NCBI GenBank assembly: GCA_013339895.1 | Contig: JABACO010000001.1 | Coordinates: forward strand, 33,850,849 to 33,914,848 | DNA: 64,000 nucleotides | Origin: Ephydatia muelleri | Taxonomy: Eukaryota > Porifera > Demospongiae > Spongillida > Spongillidae | Direction: 5' to 3' | Part shown: one piece after another, positions 22,582 to 32,605 of the stretch | Numbering within the stretch: position 1 is the first letter of the stretch | How the letters are laid out: every line of letters starts with the position of its first letter | Program-made: the position numbers and the translations under genes | The notes under the pieces: generated by a model | The model's database searches: none | Told to the model about the DNA's origin: nothing | What the model saw: the letters and a program-made list of their open reading frames with translations, nothing else

Positions 22582-23750
22582 CAGGGGCGGATACAGGATT
22601 TTGTGTTAGGGGGGGCATATAGGGATGGGAATGGGGGCGTGCTCCTCCAAACTTGCCAGGGTGTCTGGGAAAGCGCAGTAAGCACCATCATCCCCGCCCC
22701 AAAACCCTAGCCACTGGGTTTTTGTTTTTGCACTTTTGGAAATTATAAAACGTGTATACAAATGATTAAAGATGCCTATAACAGTCACACTACACAAATA
22801 GGGTCAATTAGAAGCATCCTCCGAGGGTATTTTCGACTATAGCTGTCAATGATAGCATCAATATTAAGTTCAATATCTTTGTGCACATACAATAACATTA
22901 ACGCATTAAATCTGTCTTCTCCCATAGTGCTGCGATAGACTTTTTAATAAATATCAAAGAGAAATTAGCTCTTTCCACTCCAATTGATGTTACACAGGTC
23001 AATAGCAGTAGCTTAACCGATTAACGCCGGAATATTTTTTGTTTAACTAAAGTAGAATTGTCCAAAATCAGGCAGCAGAGGAATGTTAGGTAGCAGGAAA
23101 GGGGGTTTCAACTATATTAAATGAAGCCGTGAACTTGAATAACTTCTAATTGGTGTAATGTTTCAAAGGGTCTGGAAGAATTCTTTGGTAACATGGTAGG
23201 GGTGCATTTCTGTCTGCTATGTTGTGACAAGAGAGTTTGGTTTAATAGGGGAATTAGTTTTCCAAAGCGCAATCTCTTGATGAAATGCTTATGGAAAAAG
23301 CAGATCATCACTATAAAACTTTCTGGCAATGTTGCCAAATCAGGGTCTGTAAGGCATACAAGAGCGGACTCTGCTTTCTTTGCTACAAAATGAATTTTGT
23401 AAAGTGTCGCTCGTATGATTAATGATTCATTGGCACATACACTTTTTGCTCGCCGCAAACACTTCAGCAATAGTCTTAGCCATGGGATCCGGATGACGGC
23501 GGACTCCGCAGATCTACTACTTTCCTGACGGCAATTGAAATTCGCAATGTACGAACTGGACGCTCAAAAGCACAATAGAAAAAGGGCCGCGTGTCAGGGG
23601 TGATATATAACAGGTCTAGGCCTGCACGAGCTACGACAGTGCGTCGCTGATGACATGTAATTAAATTCATTACAATGGAAAGGAGGCGTATCCTTATTAG
23701 TTAGGGGGGGGGCATAGGCCGGGTTTGCCCCCCCCCTGTATCCGCCACTG
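22582..23750 (-). mobile_element. hAT-like DNA transposon remnant
   Basis: Ends CAGGGGCGGATACAGG and CCTGTATCCGCCACTG are imperfect inverted repeats flanked by GAGCT at 22577-22581 and 23751-23755, a 5-bp target duplication. Inside, on the minus strand, is a decayed transposase C-terminus. G- and C-runs follow each end. A partial related end (CAGTAGCGGATCCAGG at 22450, then poly-G, poly-C) lies just to the left. Confidence 0.7.
22800..23470 (-). pseudogene. hAT transposase C-terminal remnant
   Basis: Minus-strand frames include SVCANESLIIRATLYKIHF (about 23470-23117) and, near 22990-22800, ERANFSL then, one frame over, STMGEDRFNALMLLYVHKDI and DSYSRKYPRRML. The last parts match the hAT dimerisation tail (SALRRLKTYLRSTMGQERL, LxxIHRDI, KPRRxL) as in ZMYM1-like proteins. 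Frames are broken several times, so it is inactive. Confidence 0.6.
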
Positions 23751-24574
23751 GAGCTTAGTTTGAATAATTCAATTAACAGCGCAGGCCACATCTACGTGAT
23801 GGCGACCAATGCTAGCTGCGCTATAGTAATCGAAGACAAGGCAGACCAGGTCGGCTCTGCAAACGACTTCACATGCAACGGAGTGCCGAAGAAGAGAAAA
23901 GCGTCAGCGAGTTCTTTTGCAAACGTGCGCACTGTGCGGTCACCGTCTGTGGTAATTTAATTGGCAATAAAAGTGCTTTATGCAGCACTTGTGTGTCTGT
24001 TTGACGTGTGCAAGTACACAGCAGCGCCGAATGAAGCTTGCATTTCTCTTGGATGATGCAACAGAAAATAGTGATTAAAACAATATATGGAACGTTCTAT
24101 ACGAAAATGGGTCTTCTGGATTTCATTTTATAACATAAAATTTAAATCGATATATCTTCCGTCATATTACCGCTATCGGGTTCCTATTGTTAACACAACA
24201 TACCACACCATTACTATATGTGAAAATCCATTTTGGTGTCTTACACATGCGGGGTACCGACGTTTCAAGGTCCGATACCCCGTAGGGTTCAAAACGGCCA
24301 CATCTTCAGGTAGGAGTGTCCAAATCGGTTCAAAATAGGTACCTATGTAGAAGGGTCCTACCGCTATTGATTTGTTCTGTTCGTTAATCTTTGCTTTATC
24401 CGTTATGGAGATACAAGTGTGCAAAGAAATTGCATATTTCCCGGGCGTTACGCGCCATTAACGTATTACGACTGGCTTCGTAGTTCATATACAGTGTATG
24501 GTATTGGACAGGGCCAGGGATTTACCGCTCCCACCCCCTATCCACCCCCTGGTTTGCCCCTAATTTGAATAACC

Positions 24575-24890
24575 CAGGGAGAAGGCCAACAGTATACCAT
24601 ATCCACACTCAACAAGGCCAACAGAATAGGGAGAAGGCCAATAGTATAGGGAGAAGGCCAACAGTATAAGGCCAAAAGTATAAAGACAAGGCGAACAGTA
24701 TAGGGAGAAGATCAGCAGTATAGGGAGAAGGCCACCAGTCTAACAATAAAGGAAGATGACCAACAGTATAAGGAGACGGGCAATTAACGGTTCGAGAGTA
24801 AAGGGAGAAGGCTACCACTGGTTATAGTACAGGTAGATGTGCACAATTATAGAGAGATGGCCAACTGTACTAGTATAGAGAGAAGGCCAT
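24575..24890. repeat. Degenerate ~20-bp tandem repeat
   Basis: Units resembling AGGGAGAAGGCCAACAGTAT repeat irregularly about a dozen times, with substitutions and indels. Confidence 0.75.
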
Positions 24891-25547
24891 ATCTACTCCT
24901 TCCAAGATATGCACATACCTGTAGGGCCGAACACTACCCACTGCCGAACACACCCTACGCTACTAAATTCACATAGTATACACCTGCGTCTCAGAAGATG
25001 AAAGCATGAAGGGCATACGTAGTTGCATGCATCATTGTGCCTAATTGATGCGCTCCACATCTCCAGTGCAAGTGACGCATTAATGCATCGGTTCAATTAT
25101 AATTGTAATTCAAAATGTATTGATAGTTACGTTACAGACATTGAAGTTAACCCCCACTAGCTAGCCGACATAATTTTAATAATTATAGCTTGGTATTACG
25201 TAATGATACTTCGTTTATGAATAAATTATGCGCGGTAGAAATTAAATTTTTGTCTTGATTGTAGTTTACGAATGGTTAATGGTATAATCTTATAAAGCAC
25301 AGAATCACAATCAATCTGATTTATCGTAAATTATAAACGTGTTTGAAATTCAATTTGAAAACAAAAAGCAAGATGACCGCCTATGTATGGGTCATTTCTC
25401 CATATGTTCTTTCTTAGCTGTGTGTGTTCACCGCTTCATGCCTTGTCTCAATTTTACAAGCACACGCAGGATGTGGTCAGTGGCATATATAAGTCCCTTT
25501 GCACGTGACTAATACTATTTCTTGATCTGTGGTCGCGTGCACATCCG

Positions 25548-25559
25548 GTATATATATAC
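25548..25559 (+). promoter_or_regulatory. TATA-like box
   Basis: GGTATATATATACG lies about 180 bp before the ATG of the secreted ORF at 25739. A promoter role is inferred from sequence and position only. Confidence 0.35.
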
Positions 25560-25738
25560 GTCAGACCGTAAGTAGAACCATTTCAGTGGACTGCATGGAT
25601 TACCGATGACATGCATGCTTTCCATTCTCCTTAATCCTAACCCTCGAATATACAGTGCGTAAGTTTCGTGTGTTGTACTGGTGCATACAATGTTATTTCA
25701 GCCATAATGTGTTGCAAGCTTACTTTCTGCAATCCGCG

Positions 25739-26047
25739 ATGGCAATGGGCCGGGATGGAAGACAATTTATAGTATTTAGCTTATTTGTCTGTCTTGTTGC
25801 GTCATTTGCCTTCCGACAATTTCTGCATGACGCAGCCGGTAAGTGGCTACATTTGATCATGGATGCCTATTGCATATCCGTCGAATCGTATCAAACCCTA
25901 CATTGCTTGAACAAACAAGGGTGTAAGTTGTTTTTTCATATACGTGCATGCAATATGAATATGATTACTTTCTGTCCCGCGGTACTCTGTGCAGTACACC
26001 GCCGATGTTGTAAGTTTCAATGCCCCGTAAAACAGATCTATATATAG
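25739..26047 (+). CDS. Putative secreted cysteine-rich peptide, 102 codons
   Basis: From ATG 25739 (second ATG 25745) the frame gives a basic start, a hydrophobic core FIVFSLFVCLVASFAF like a signal peptide, and a mature part with nine Cys (including GCKLF, HRRCCKFQCPV) to TAG at 26045. Unspliced reading is open throughout. However, GTAAGT occurs within it at 25840, 25922 and 26009, always as Gly/Cys-Lys codons, so the same DNA could be spliced. No family recognised. It might be a toxin-like, antimicrobial or signalling peptide, or a chance ORF; nothing in the sequence decides. Confidence 0.35.
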   Translation: MAMGRDGRQFIVFSLFVCLVASFAFRQFLHDAAGKWLHLIMDAYCISVESYQTLHCLNKQGCKLFFHIRACNMNMITFCPAVLCAVHRRCCKFQCPVKQIYI

Positions 26048-26134
26048 CGCGCACATCCCACAAGCTAGTGAACATCACGTGCAAATTAATATCTACACGT
26101 GCACCCTGTATTAATACGCCTCGAGCTTCGTGCA

Positions 26135-26290
26135 ATGTTTATACTAATATTGTTCTCACTCACTGAACACGGCACGCCTATACATGCAACTGATCAGAAC
26201 GTAAGTGGACGCAATGTTTTCATCAGAACGTGGTATAACATTTGTCCGGTTTTGTGTTTGATGCGTACCGAAACGATGCGAAAGGAGTAA
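26135..26290 (+). CDS. Putative small secreted peptide, 51 codons
   Basis: Begins MFILILFSLTEHGTPIHA, resembling a cleavable signal peptide, followed by TDQNVSGRN and a short tail with two Cys. Lies 88 bp past the previous ORF in the same orientation, in the same GTAAGT-rich region. A further open stretch with Cys (ILRHACCIDHYQTHGLR) lies at 26459-26530, and one at 26600-26755 ends EIIESLLHRSLTF. These may be exons of one gene rather than separate ORFs. Confidence 0.25.
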   Translation: MFILILFSLTEHGTPIHATDQNVSGRNVFIRTWYNICPVLCLMRTETMRKE

Positions 26291-26759
26291 GTAACAGTGG
26301 AAATTGATGTCGTTACCTGCATGGGAACTAATTAAATGGCTCTCGTCTTCGCTTCTTGACGTTGAATGGTTAGAACGTTAGTTTGATTTGTATATAATGT
26401 ATGCCGATTCCGGCGTCATGGTGAAATACCGTTTCCTTATAGTGCGTAAGTGTGAATTCCAGATCATACTGAGGCATGCATGTTGCATCGACCACTATCA
26501 AACTCACGGACTACGCATGCAGCGTCGTGATCCTGTAAGTGGCGGTACATGCGTACGCGTGTCACTATACACTGCTGTAATCGTTATTACACGCTAAGTC
26601 TCCAGTTGAATGAGAACCAAAGAATGCGACGACAAAGAACACCGCAAGTACATGTAATGTTGTACACGCACTACGCACGTGATTACGAGTGCTGTTCGAT
26701 TCCGGCAGCAGAGGAAATCATAGAATCGCTGCTGCATAGGAGCCTGACTTTTTAGCTAC

Positions 26760-27700
26760 TTTGCTTTTTTTCCCCCTTCTTTTGACACCCAGTAAAGCCT
26801 GAATACATGTACGTGCGCTATAACGCATGCAGGATATGGGCAATCGTCATCAGCAGGCATTAATTTATTTACGCGTTTTCCACCGAAATGCTCTCTCCTA
26901 TCGAAAAATGCAGTTACCATCAATATCGTCTTCATGCATGAATGCCATAATTAGACATCTTATGACCATGCAACATGTACAGGAAATAGAATGCTGTATC
27001 AAAATGGTGCAAGTATTTATAAGGAGAATAGTTTGCAGAAGATCAGGGATCATGGAACTAGTTAATGGTGAAAAGTGTTCAGTCAAAATATAATTAAGCG
27101 TAAAATAAATAAAATTATAATGAATTGAAACACATTTAGAGTATACAAAGAAGGAAAAAGTTCGTTCTCAGTGCTTCACGACATTAATTTTGTGATGTAC
27201 TGCTGAACAGAATCTTCAAATGTTTTCACACCTTTACTTCGGCAATTCGTTGTTTGGAGTTGAATGGAAGTGATACAATATGCAGGAAGAAGAAGTGATA
27301 TCCCTGCTTACCTCAGGGTAGAGAGCATCTGCTGAATGTAAAGCCTTCATCTATTGCTATTCCGTACAGGAAATGCCAAATTGCATCTACCTGTAATCAG
27401 AGTATATTGTGATCTGAATAACATGATTGTAGCCAACTGACCACAAGCTTTTTGCTTATAAGCCATTTTGAAAAAAGAACTTTCAGCTCATTGAGGTTTA
27501 ATGTCTCCAAATGAGCTACTAAGGTGGAATAATTCTCAGTGACTACTTTCTTACTGCATTTTGCCAGGAAAATTACATGAAAAAATGATTCCCTAGTTTG
27601 TTGACAAATATTTCTTAAGAAATCCTGTATGAGAAATATAATTCATTTTTTTAATGCAATAAATTCAAAACTTTTAACCACTGTTTGTATAGACGCTTAA
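26760..27700. other. No gene supported
   Basis: AT-rich DNA with scattered GCATGC motifs. A short plus frame (26827-27093) is rich in Met and shows no recognised domain. Confidence 0.4.
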
Positions 27701-27705
27701 AATAA

Positions 27706-28640
27706 CTACCTGTACTTTTTCAGATATATAGATTCCACTTTATAAGGTCCCAAATATCTGGTATTTAATTTTCCACCCTTTCTGCTCTCTTCTCTTTTAT
27801 TTTTTAACAAAAAAATGTCTCCCACTGCCACCTGTGACTTTGGATCAGCCTTGCCGTATCGTTTAAGGTCAAAGGCTATCTGTTTTGTTTGTGCCTTGGC
27901 TTTGACATACATTTGTCATCAGAAAACTGAAAGGTTAAGAATTTGTTAACAACACAACTAACTTGCTGTATATTATCCTGGATCTCTAGCATATCATTTG
28001 CTGATGTGTGTCATCATTAAAGCCATCATCTGATGCTGGTGCCTTGCATGTGATTTGATATTATTGCATGATCTATTGGTAGAGTAACTTTTCTTCCTAA
28101 TGCCACTTCATACGGAGAAAATGTTGTTGAAGATTCTGGAGATGTCCGTATTGCAAATAAGAGATTGGTCCCAGTCATCTTTACTGGCACTAACATGCAT
28201 ATTTCAGCAGTGACCTTATAAGGATAAATAATATGCACCACAAATTACTAACAACTGAAAGCAAACAAAAATAGCTAAATATAGCATACCGAATGATACT
28301 TTGGTTCATTCTTTCACACAATCCGTTGGATTGAGGATGGTATGATGCTTTCTTGTTCTTCAGGGGGGGCAGCTTCTGGCCATTTTGAAAACTAGTCTGT
28401 TGCTACTATATGTATCAGAGTCCTCTAGACGTTAGTGTCAGCGGGCCAATGATATCGATGCCCCAAAGGTTCAACGAACCAGTTATGGGGACAGGCTGCA
28501 TCTGAAGGTGAGGTGCCTTTATTGAACAGGCATGGCAGGCATGCACACATCAAAGAAAACCACTAACTATTTCATGACACTCTGCACATGTACGTGGTTA
28601 TCGTGCAGTCTCCGCTAACCCAACGACGAATATCGAGATG
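27706..28640 (-). pseudogene. Ty3/gypsy-type integrase remnants
   Basis: Minus-strand fragments in integrase order: ECHEIVSGFL and VHACHAC (zinc-binding remains, about 28600-28540), then LQMQPVPITGSLNLWGIDII with GPLT (start of the catalytic core, about 28510-28430), LLFAIRTSPESSTTFSPYEV with ALGRKVTLPID (28170-28050), and a C-terminal QVAVGDIFLLKNKR... GGKLNTRYLGPYKVESIY (27840-27725). The middle of the core, with catalytic residues, is missing or unreadable, and stops interrupt. No LTRs identified. Confidence 0.65.
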
Positions 28641-28879
28641 CATGTGTGGCCAGTAATAGTGTTTCATTTTTTTCTTCGGTCCGATCTCTGCCTTGATGTC
28701 CTCCACTTTTGGAAAATGCATGGCACTCCAAAACTTCTTCGGTTAACAGCGCCAACCTTGGACTTACGACTTTACCCAGAGCATCTTTATTTCCTTTCTG
28801 CTTATTCTGTGAAGAAATACTCTAAATCCGTGCTAGACTGCTTGTGTAGCAGGTATTCTCCACCTCTGAATAACAGAGG

Positions 28880-29440
28880 CTACTAAAGCTCAACATTTTT
28901 ATACAATGCTGCAACGTATAAAAACTATATAGATTGACTCAGAGAGTTATCTGAACCTGCGTCAGCAGGTTCAATATAGGATTGATTGAGGAATGATGAA
29001 TGTCATTAAAACTTTTAAATCGCGTCGGGAGGGACAACGGAGAAACGGATCACTTATCTCGTTGCAGCAATCGAACGACAACACCAAGATCTACGTTTTC
29101 ATGCTAGTTTCATGTCATTAAACTATGCGCTTCCAGACAAACAAAGAACCTGCTTCTCGTGCCCATTCCCCAAAAAATTGTTCGTCGTCGTCGTCGTCTT
29201 CCTTAGGAAGGTATAACTCGAGCTACGAACGGTTTTAAAGAACGACAATAGTACCAATCTCTTCAGAATTTACCGGCACGTTATCCTAGCATGTCATTTG
29301 GACAATATCACATCTAGAAAGAAACTACAGCGAGAAATACCTTATTTGGTGCAAGTTCTATGGCCATCTAGCAAGTTCTAGCAAGTTCTTAATAAAATGT
29401 ATAATTTTAGGGAGTATAAATACTCCAACAGGCACTAAAT
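28880..29440. other. No gene supported; upstream of basic repeat protein
   Basis: Unique AT-rich DNA. TATAAA-type sequence (GGGAGTATAAATACT, 29411-29425) lies about 90 bp before the ATG at 29508 and may be its TATA box. Confidence 0.35.
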
Positions 29441-29507
29441 TTATTTGGTGTTCCTATCGCAGTTTAGTCGTTACCTTACTTTGGCTAGTGAAGTTGTTTT
29501 TCTAAAA

Positions 29508-31000
29508 ATGCCTTCGCGTAATCAAAAGAAGAGATCTAAGCAACGAGCGGAATACCTCCAAAAACAAGAAGATATTTTATCACAAGAGAACAAGGCTAAA
29601 GCCCGAGCGCGCTACAAGGCCGACCCTGAAAAGAAGAAGGCCTCTGTACGCGACACCTACAACGCAAATGCTGTATCTAAGCGTGCTGCTAAAAGGCAGC
29701 GATATCAAGAGGGCGTCGAGGAGAACCGTGCTGCTAAAAGGCAGCGATATCAAGAGGGCGTCGATGAGAACCGTGCTGCTAAAAGGCAGCGATATCAAGA
29801 GGGCGTCGAGGAGAACCGTGCTGCTAAAAGGCAGCGATATCAAGAGGGCGTCGAGGAGAACCGTGCTGCTAAAAGGCAGCGATATCAAGAGGGCGTCGAG
29901 GAGAACCGTGCTGCTAATAGGCGGATATACAGGGGCAATTCAGCTACCATTAAGGCAGCTAGAAGGAGTCGGTATTGGAAGGGTCGTAGAACTACCACTA
30001 CCACCCAAAGGTATGTTATAAATAGCATGCTGTATGTAGCATTTAAAGTCTAAGGGCTGCTTTCTTACGTGCTAATGTAAGTTGCTCATGGCTTCCTGTC
30101 ATGCACACATTAACACATTTCTTGTAAGCTTGCACGCATATTATCAGATGTACAGTAAGGCTTCACAGTTCCCTGGTAAAGGTCAATGTTTGTATAAAAG
30201 GTTATTTGTGCATGCATCTGTGTCTGTTACATTGTACATTAGTTATCTGATGTTGAAAGATAGTACAAGTTAGTCATGCGCATCCACCCTTTGCTGCAGC
30301 TGTGTTTAATTGTTATCAGATGTACAGTAAGGCTACCCACAAGTAAAAGTTCCCCCATGTACATGTAAAGGGTCAATCTTTGTTGTTTTAAAGGTCCACT
30401 ACACGTGTGTACAGAAGTGTTACCCAAAATTGAGTTGCATGAAAATGAAATAATTCATGTAATGCGTAATTGGTGAAATGTTTTGATACATGTATAAGGC
30501 ATAATGTATGGTAAAATAAAAGTACTGCAACCCTATCTTCTCCCATATAGTTACTCCCTGTTTGAGCCCAACTCTCGCACACTAGCAGAGTATGGAGTGA
30601 GTCTTGAAAAAGCAATTGTTAGGGATAGTGAGCTTCTGAGTGAAGTAAACAATGCTTTTTGAAATAGCCATCCATTGCTAGCTCAAAAGGTTGTTACAAG
30701 ATCTGCCCGTGCAGCAGTAAGTAAGATTAGTGCAGATGCATTACTTGCTAAAGCACTCAGTGTACGAAGATCACAGGCAGGGTCACTGCTAAAAACTATC
30801 CGTAAGGTTAATGCAAAGAAGTTGCAAGAGAGTGATATTTTAGTCGGGCATAGGTTTCATACTGCTGGGGCTGAACCTTACTTCTTTGATAATTCGTACA
30901 CTCACACAAAACAGCATGGAGCCATTCCAGTAGACCTCAATGGTAGGTGTGTAGTGGCAGAGGAGATAAAGGACAGGGATAAGGGATATGTAATACATAT
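29508..31000 (+). CDS. Basic RYQ-repeat protein, transposon/helicase-associated family
   Basis: Exon 1 starts ATG 29508 (MPSRNQKKRSKQRAEYLQKQ) and carries Arg/Lys-rich repeats, including five exact 15-residue copies (RAAKRQRYQEGVEEN), to a GTATGT donor after about 30010. A second block from about 30550 reads YSLFEPNSRTLAEYGVSLE, then after an in-frame TGA at about 30660, VVTRSARAAVSKISADALL, SVRRSQAGSLLKTIRKVN and GAEPYFFDNSYTH. This order (repeat domain, then KAL-VRRxxAGxLLKTIR, then TEPxxFExxY) matches a large family linked to Pif1-type helicases in sponges, as I remember it. Truncated, one stop; probably a remnant. Confidence 0.5.
29687..29911. repeat. 45-bp coding tandem repeat, 5 copies
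   Basis: Five nearly identical units starting at about 29687, 29732, 29777, 29822 and 29867; one has GATGAG for GAGGAG. Near identity at the DNA level indicates recent homogenisation. Confidence 0.93.
30060..30540. other. Probable intron of the RYQ-repeat gene; no gene
   Basis: Lies between the GTATGT donor and the block at 30550. Contains a repeated TTATCAGATGTACAGTAAGGCT motif (about 30141 and 30314). Confidence 0.4.
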
Positions 31001-31582
31001 ATCTCTGCAAACCAACATGCACATGCAGAGATATATGTGGGACCTACTCCCATGGCCAATGATATACATGTATGTAAAAAATGTGTGCACAACTTATACT
31101 CTCATGTTTGCAACAATTATAGCATGGTATATATACTTCACAATGGCAGATCTTGGAAAAATTTGAGTAACTGCTGTCATTTACAAAAATAAATTTCCAT
31201 AGGTGATAGGCCTAGTGGCAGAAGCTAGATAGTTAACAGCACAATATATCAGATGTGCTAATTTCAACACCACTGCACCTGCATGCACCTCAGGTCATGT
31301 GATTGGATGAAATTCTACCAATAGAATTTTAGCACACCTACACACACACACACACGCACACTCCACCCCTCCCCCTAAGTATGTGATGACATGCATGAAA
31401 AAGCGACCAATCAGTGAATGGACGGATTAAATTAGACCAATAGAATTATAGCACAGCTAGAAAACGTGGCTGTGCATGTACCGGTATAAACCAACGACCC
31501 GTAGAACAGCACATTTCTCTCTTGAAAAAAATTCAAAGGTAAATTTTTTACAAGTTGTTTCAATACTCTGTCTGTCACGTAG

Positions 31583-32179
31583 ATGGCTGAAGAAGTCGGG
31601 AAAGAATTTTTTGATGACTCTGAAGGAGAGGAGGTCGAGGAAGCACATACATCCTCCTTCATCACAACTTCTGCACCCGCCAGCGCTAGCCTCACCACCA
31701 GCAGCAGCGCTGCCCCCGCCAGCCCTAGCCCCACCACCAGCAGCAGCGCTAGCCCCACCACCAGCAGCAGCGCTAGCCCCACCACCAGCAGCAGCGCTGC
31801 CCCCGCCAACGCTAGCCCCACCATCAGCAGCAGCGCTGCCCCCGCCAACGCTAGCCCAACCACCAGCAGCAGCGCTGCCCCCGCCAGCGCTAGCCCCACC
31901 ATCAGCAGCAGCGCTGCCCCCGCCAGCGCTAGCCCCACCACCATGGCCAGCAGCAGCGCTGCCCCCCCCCCAGAGCTAGTCCCACCACCACCAGCAGCGC
32001 CCCTCCCACCGCCAGTACCAGTTCTGCCCCCGCCACTGCTCCCCCCAATGCTGCCCCCGCCTTTTTTCCTGCCCCCGCCACCCGCATGGCCATACCGAAG
32101 GCGGGGGGGGGGGGGGGGGGGGGGGGAGAAGAGGAAGAGGAGAGAGAAGAGGCCCAGTATAATTAATTATGTGAAATAG
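31583..32179 (+). CDS. Low-complexity Ser/Ala/Pro-rich protein, unrecognised
   Basis: ATG 31583; starts MAEEVGKEFFDDSEGEEVEE (acidic), followed by many TSSSAAPASASP units, a long proline-rich stretch and a poly-Gly/basic tail (GGGGEKRKRREKRP) that comes from a run of about 27 G at 32102-32128. CCAAT-like motifs at 31318, 31408 and 31437 precede it. The alternating repeat is mirrored in all frames, so this could be a minisatellite rather than a gene. No domain recognised. Confidence 0.35.
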   Translation: MAEEVGKEFFDDSEGEEVEEAHTSSFITTSAPASASLTTSSSAAPASPSPTTSSSASPTTSSSASPTTSSSAAPANASPTISSSAAPANASPTTSSSAAPASASPTISSSAAPASASPTTMASSSAAPPPELVPPPPAAPLPPPVPVLPPPLLPPMLPPPFFLPPPPAWPYRRRGGGGGGGEKRKRREKRPSIINYVK

Positions 32180-32605
32180 CGCATAATAACATCCCTATTG
32201 ACAGTTGCACGACATTTAAAAAAATAATAATAACTTTTAATTGTGTTTTGCATTCCATTTTCCCCTCTTAACATGTATAAGCTTACCCAGTGGCTTATGT
32301 CATTATTGCCAAGCACGTAAAATGCGAAAAAACGCAGAGCTTCTGGGGCTCCGTCCCAGACCCCGATGGGGGAGCTTACAGCGCTCCCCCATACCTCCTA
32401 GCTGCGAGACGGGAGGTCATTAATAATTTATACGGGTTACCTAAGGCATACTAAAGCTGCTTACATGCCAGCACACAACCAGTGAGAGCTTTTGAGAAGG
32501 ACCAGAAGTCACTGCACACCTTTTAGTGTGGATGAAGGCGAGGGGTCAAATATACGTAACATTCAATTGTGAACACTCGACACTAAGTCTCGTGCCCAGG
32601 CCAAA

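Noticed and set aside
32310..32420. GC-rich CTGGGGCTCCGTCCCAGACC stretch as an RNA gene
   Set aside because: Looks like a short interspersed or foldback repeat; no tRNA-like boxes or fold could be supported by eye.
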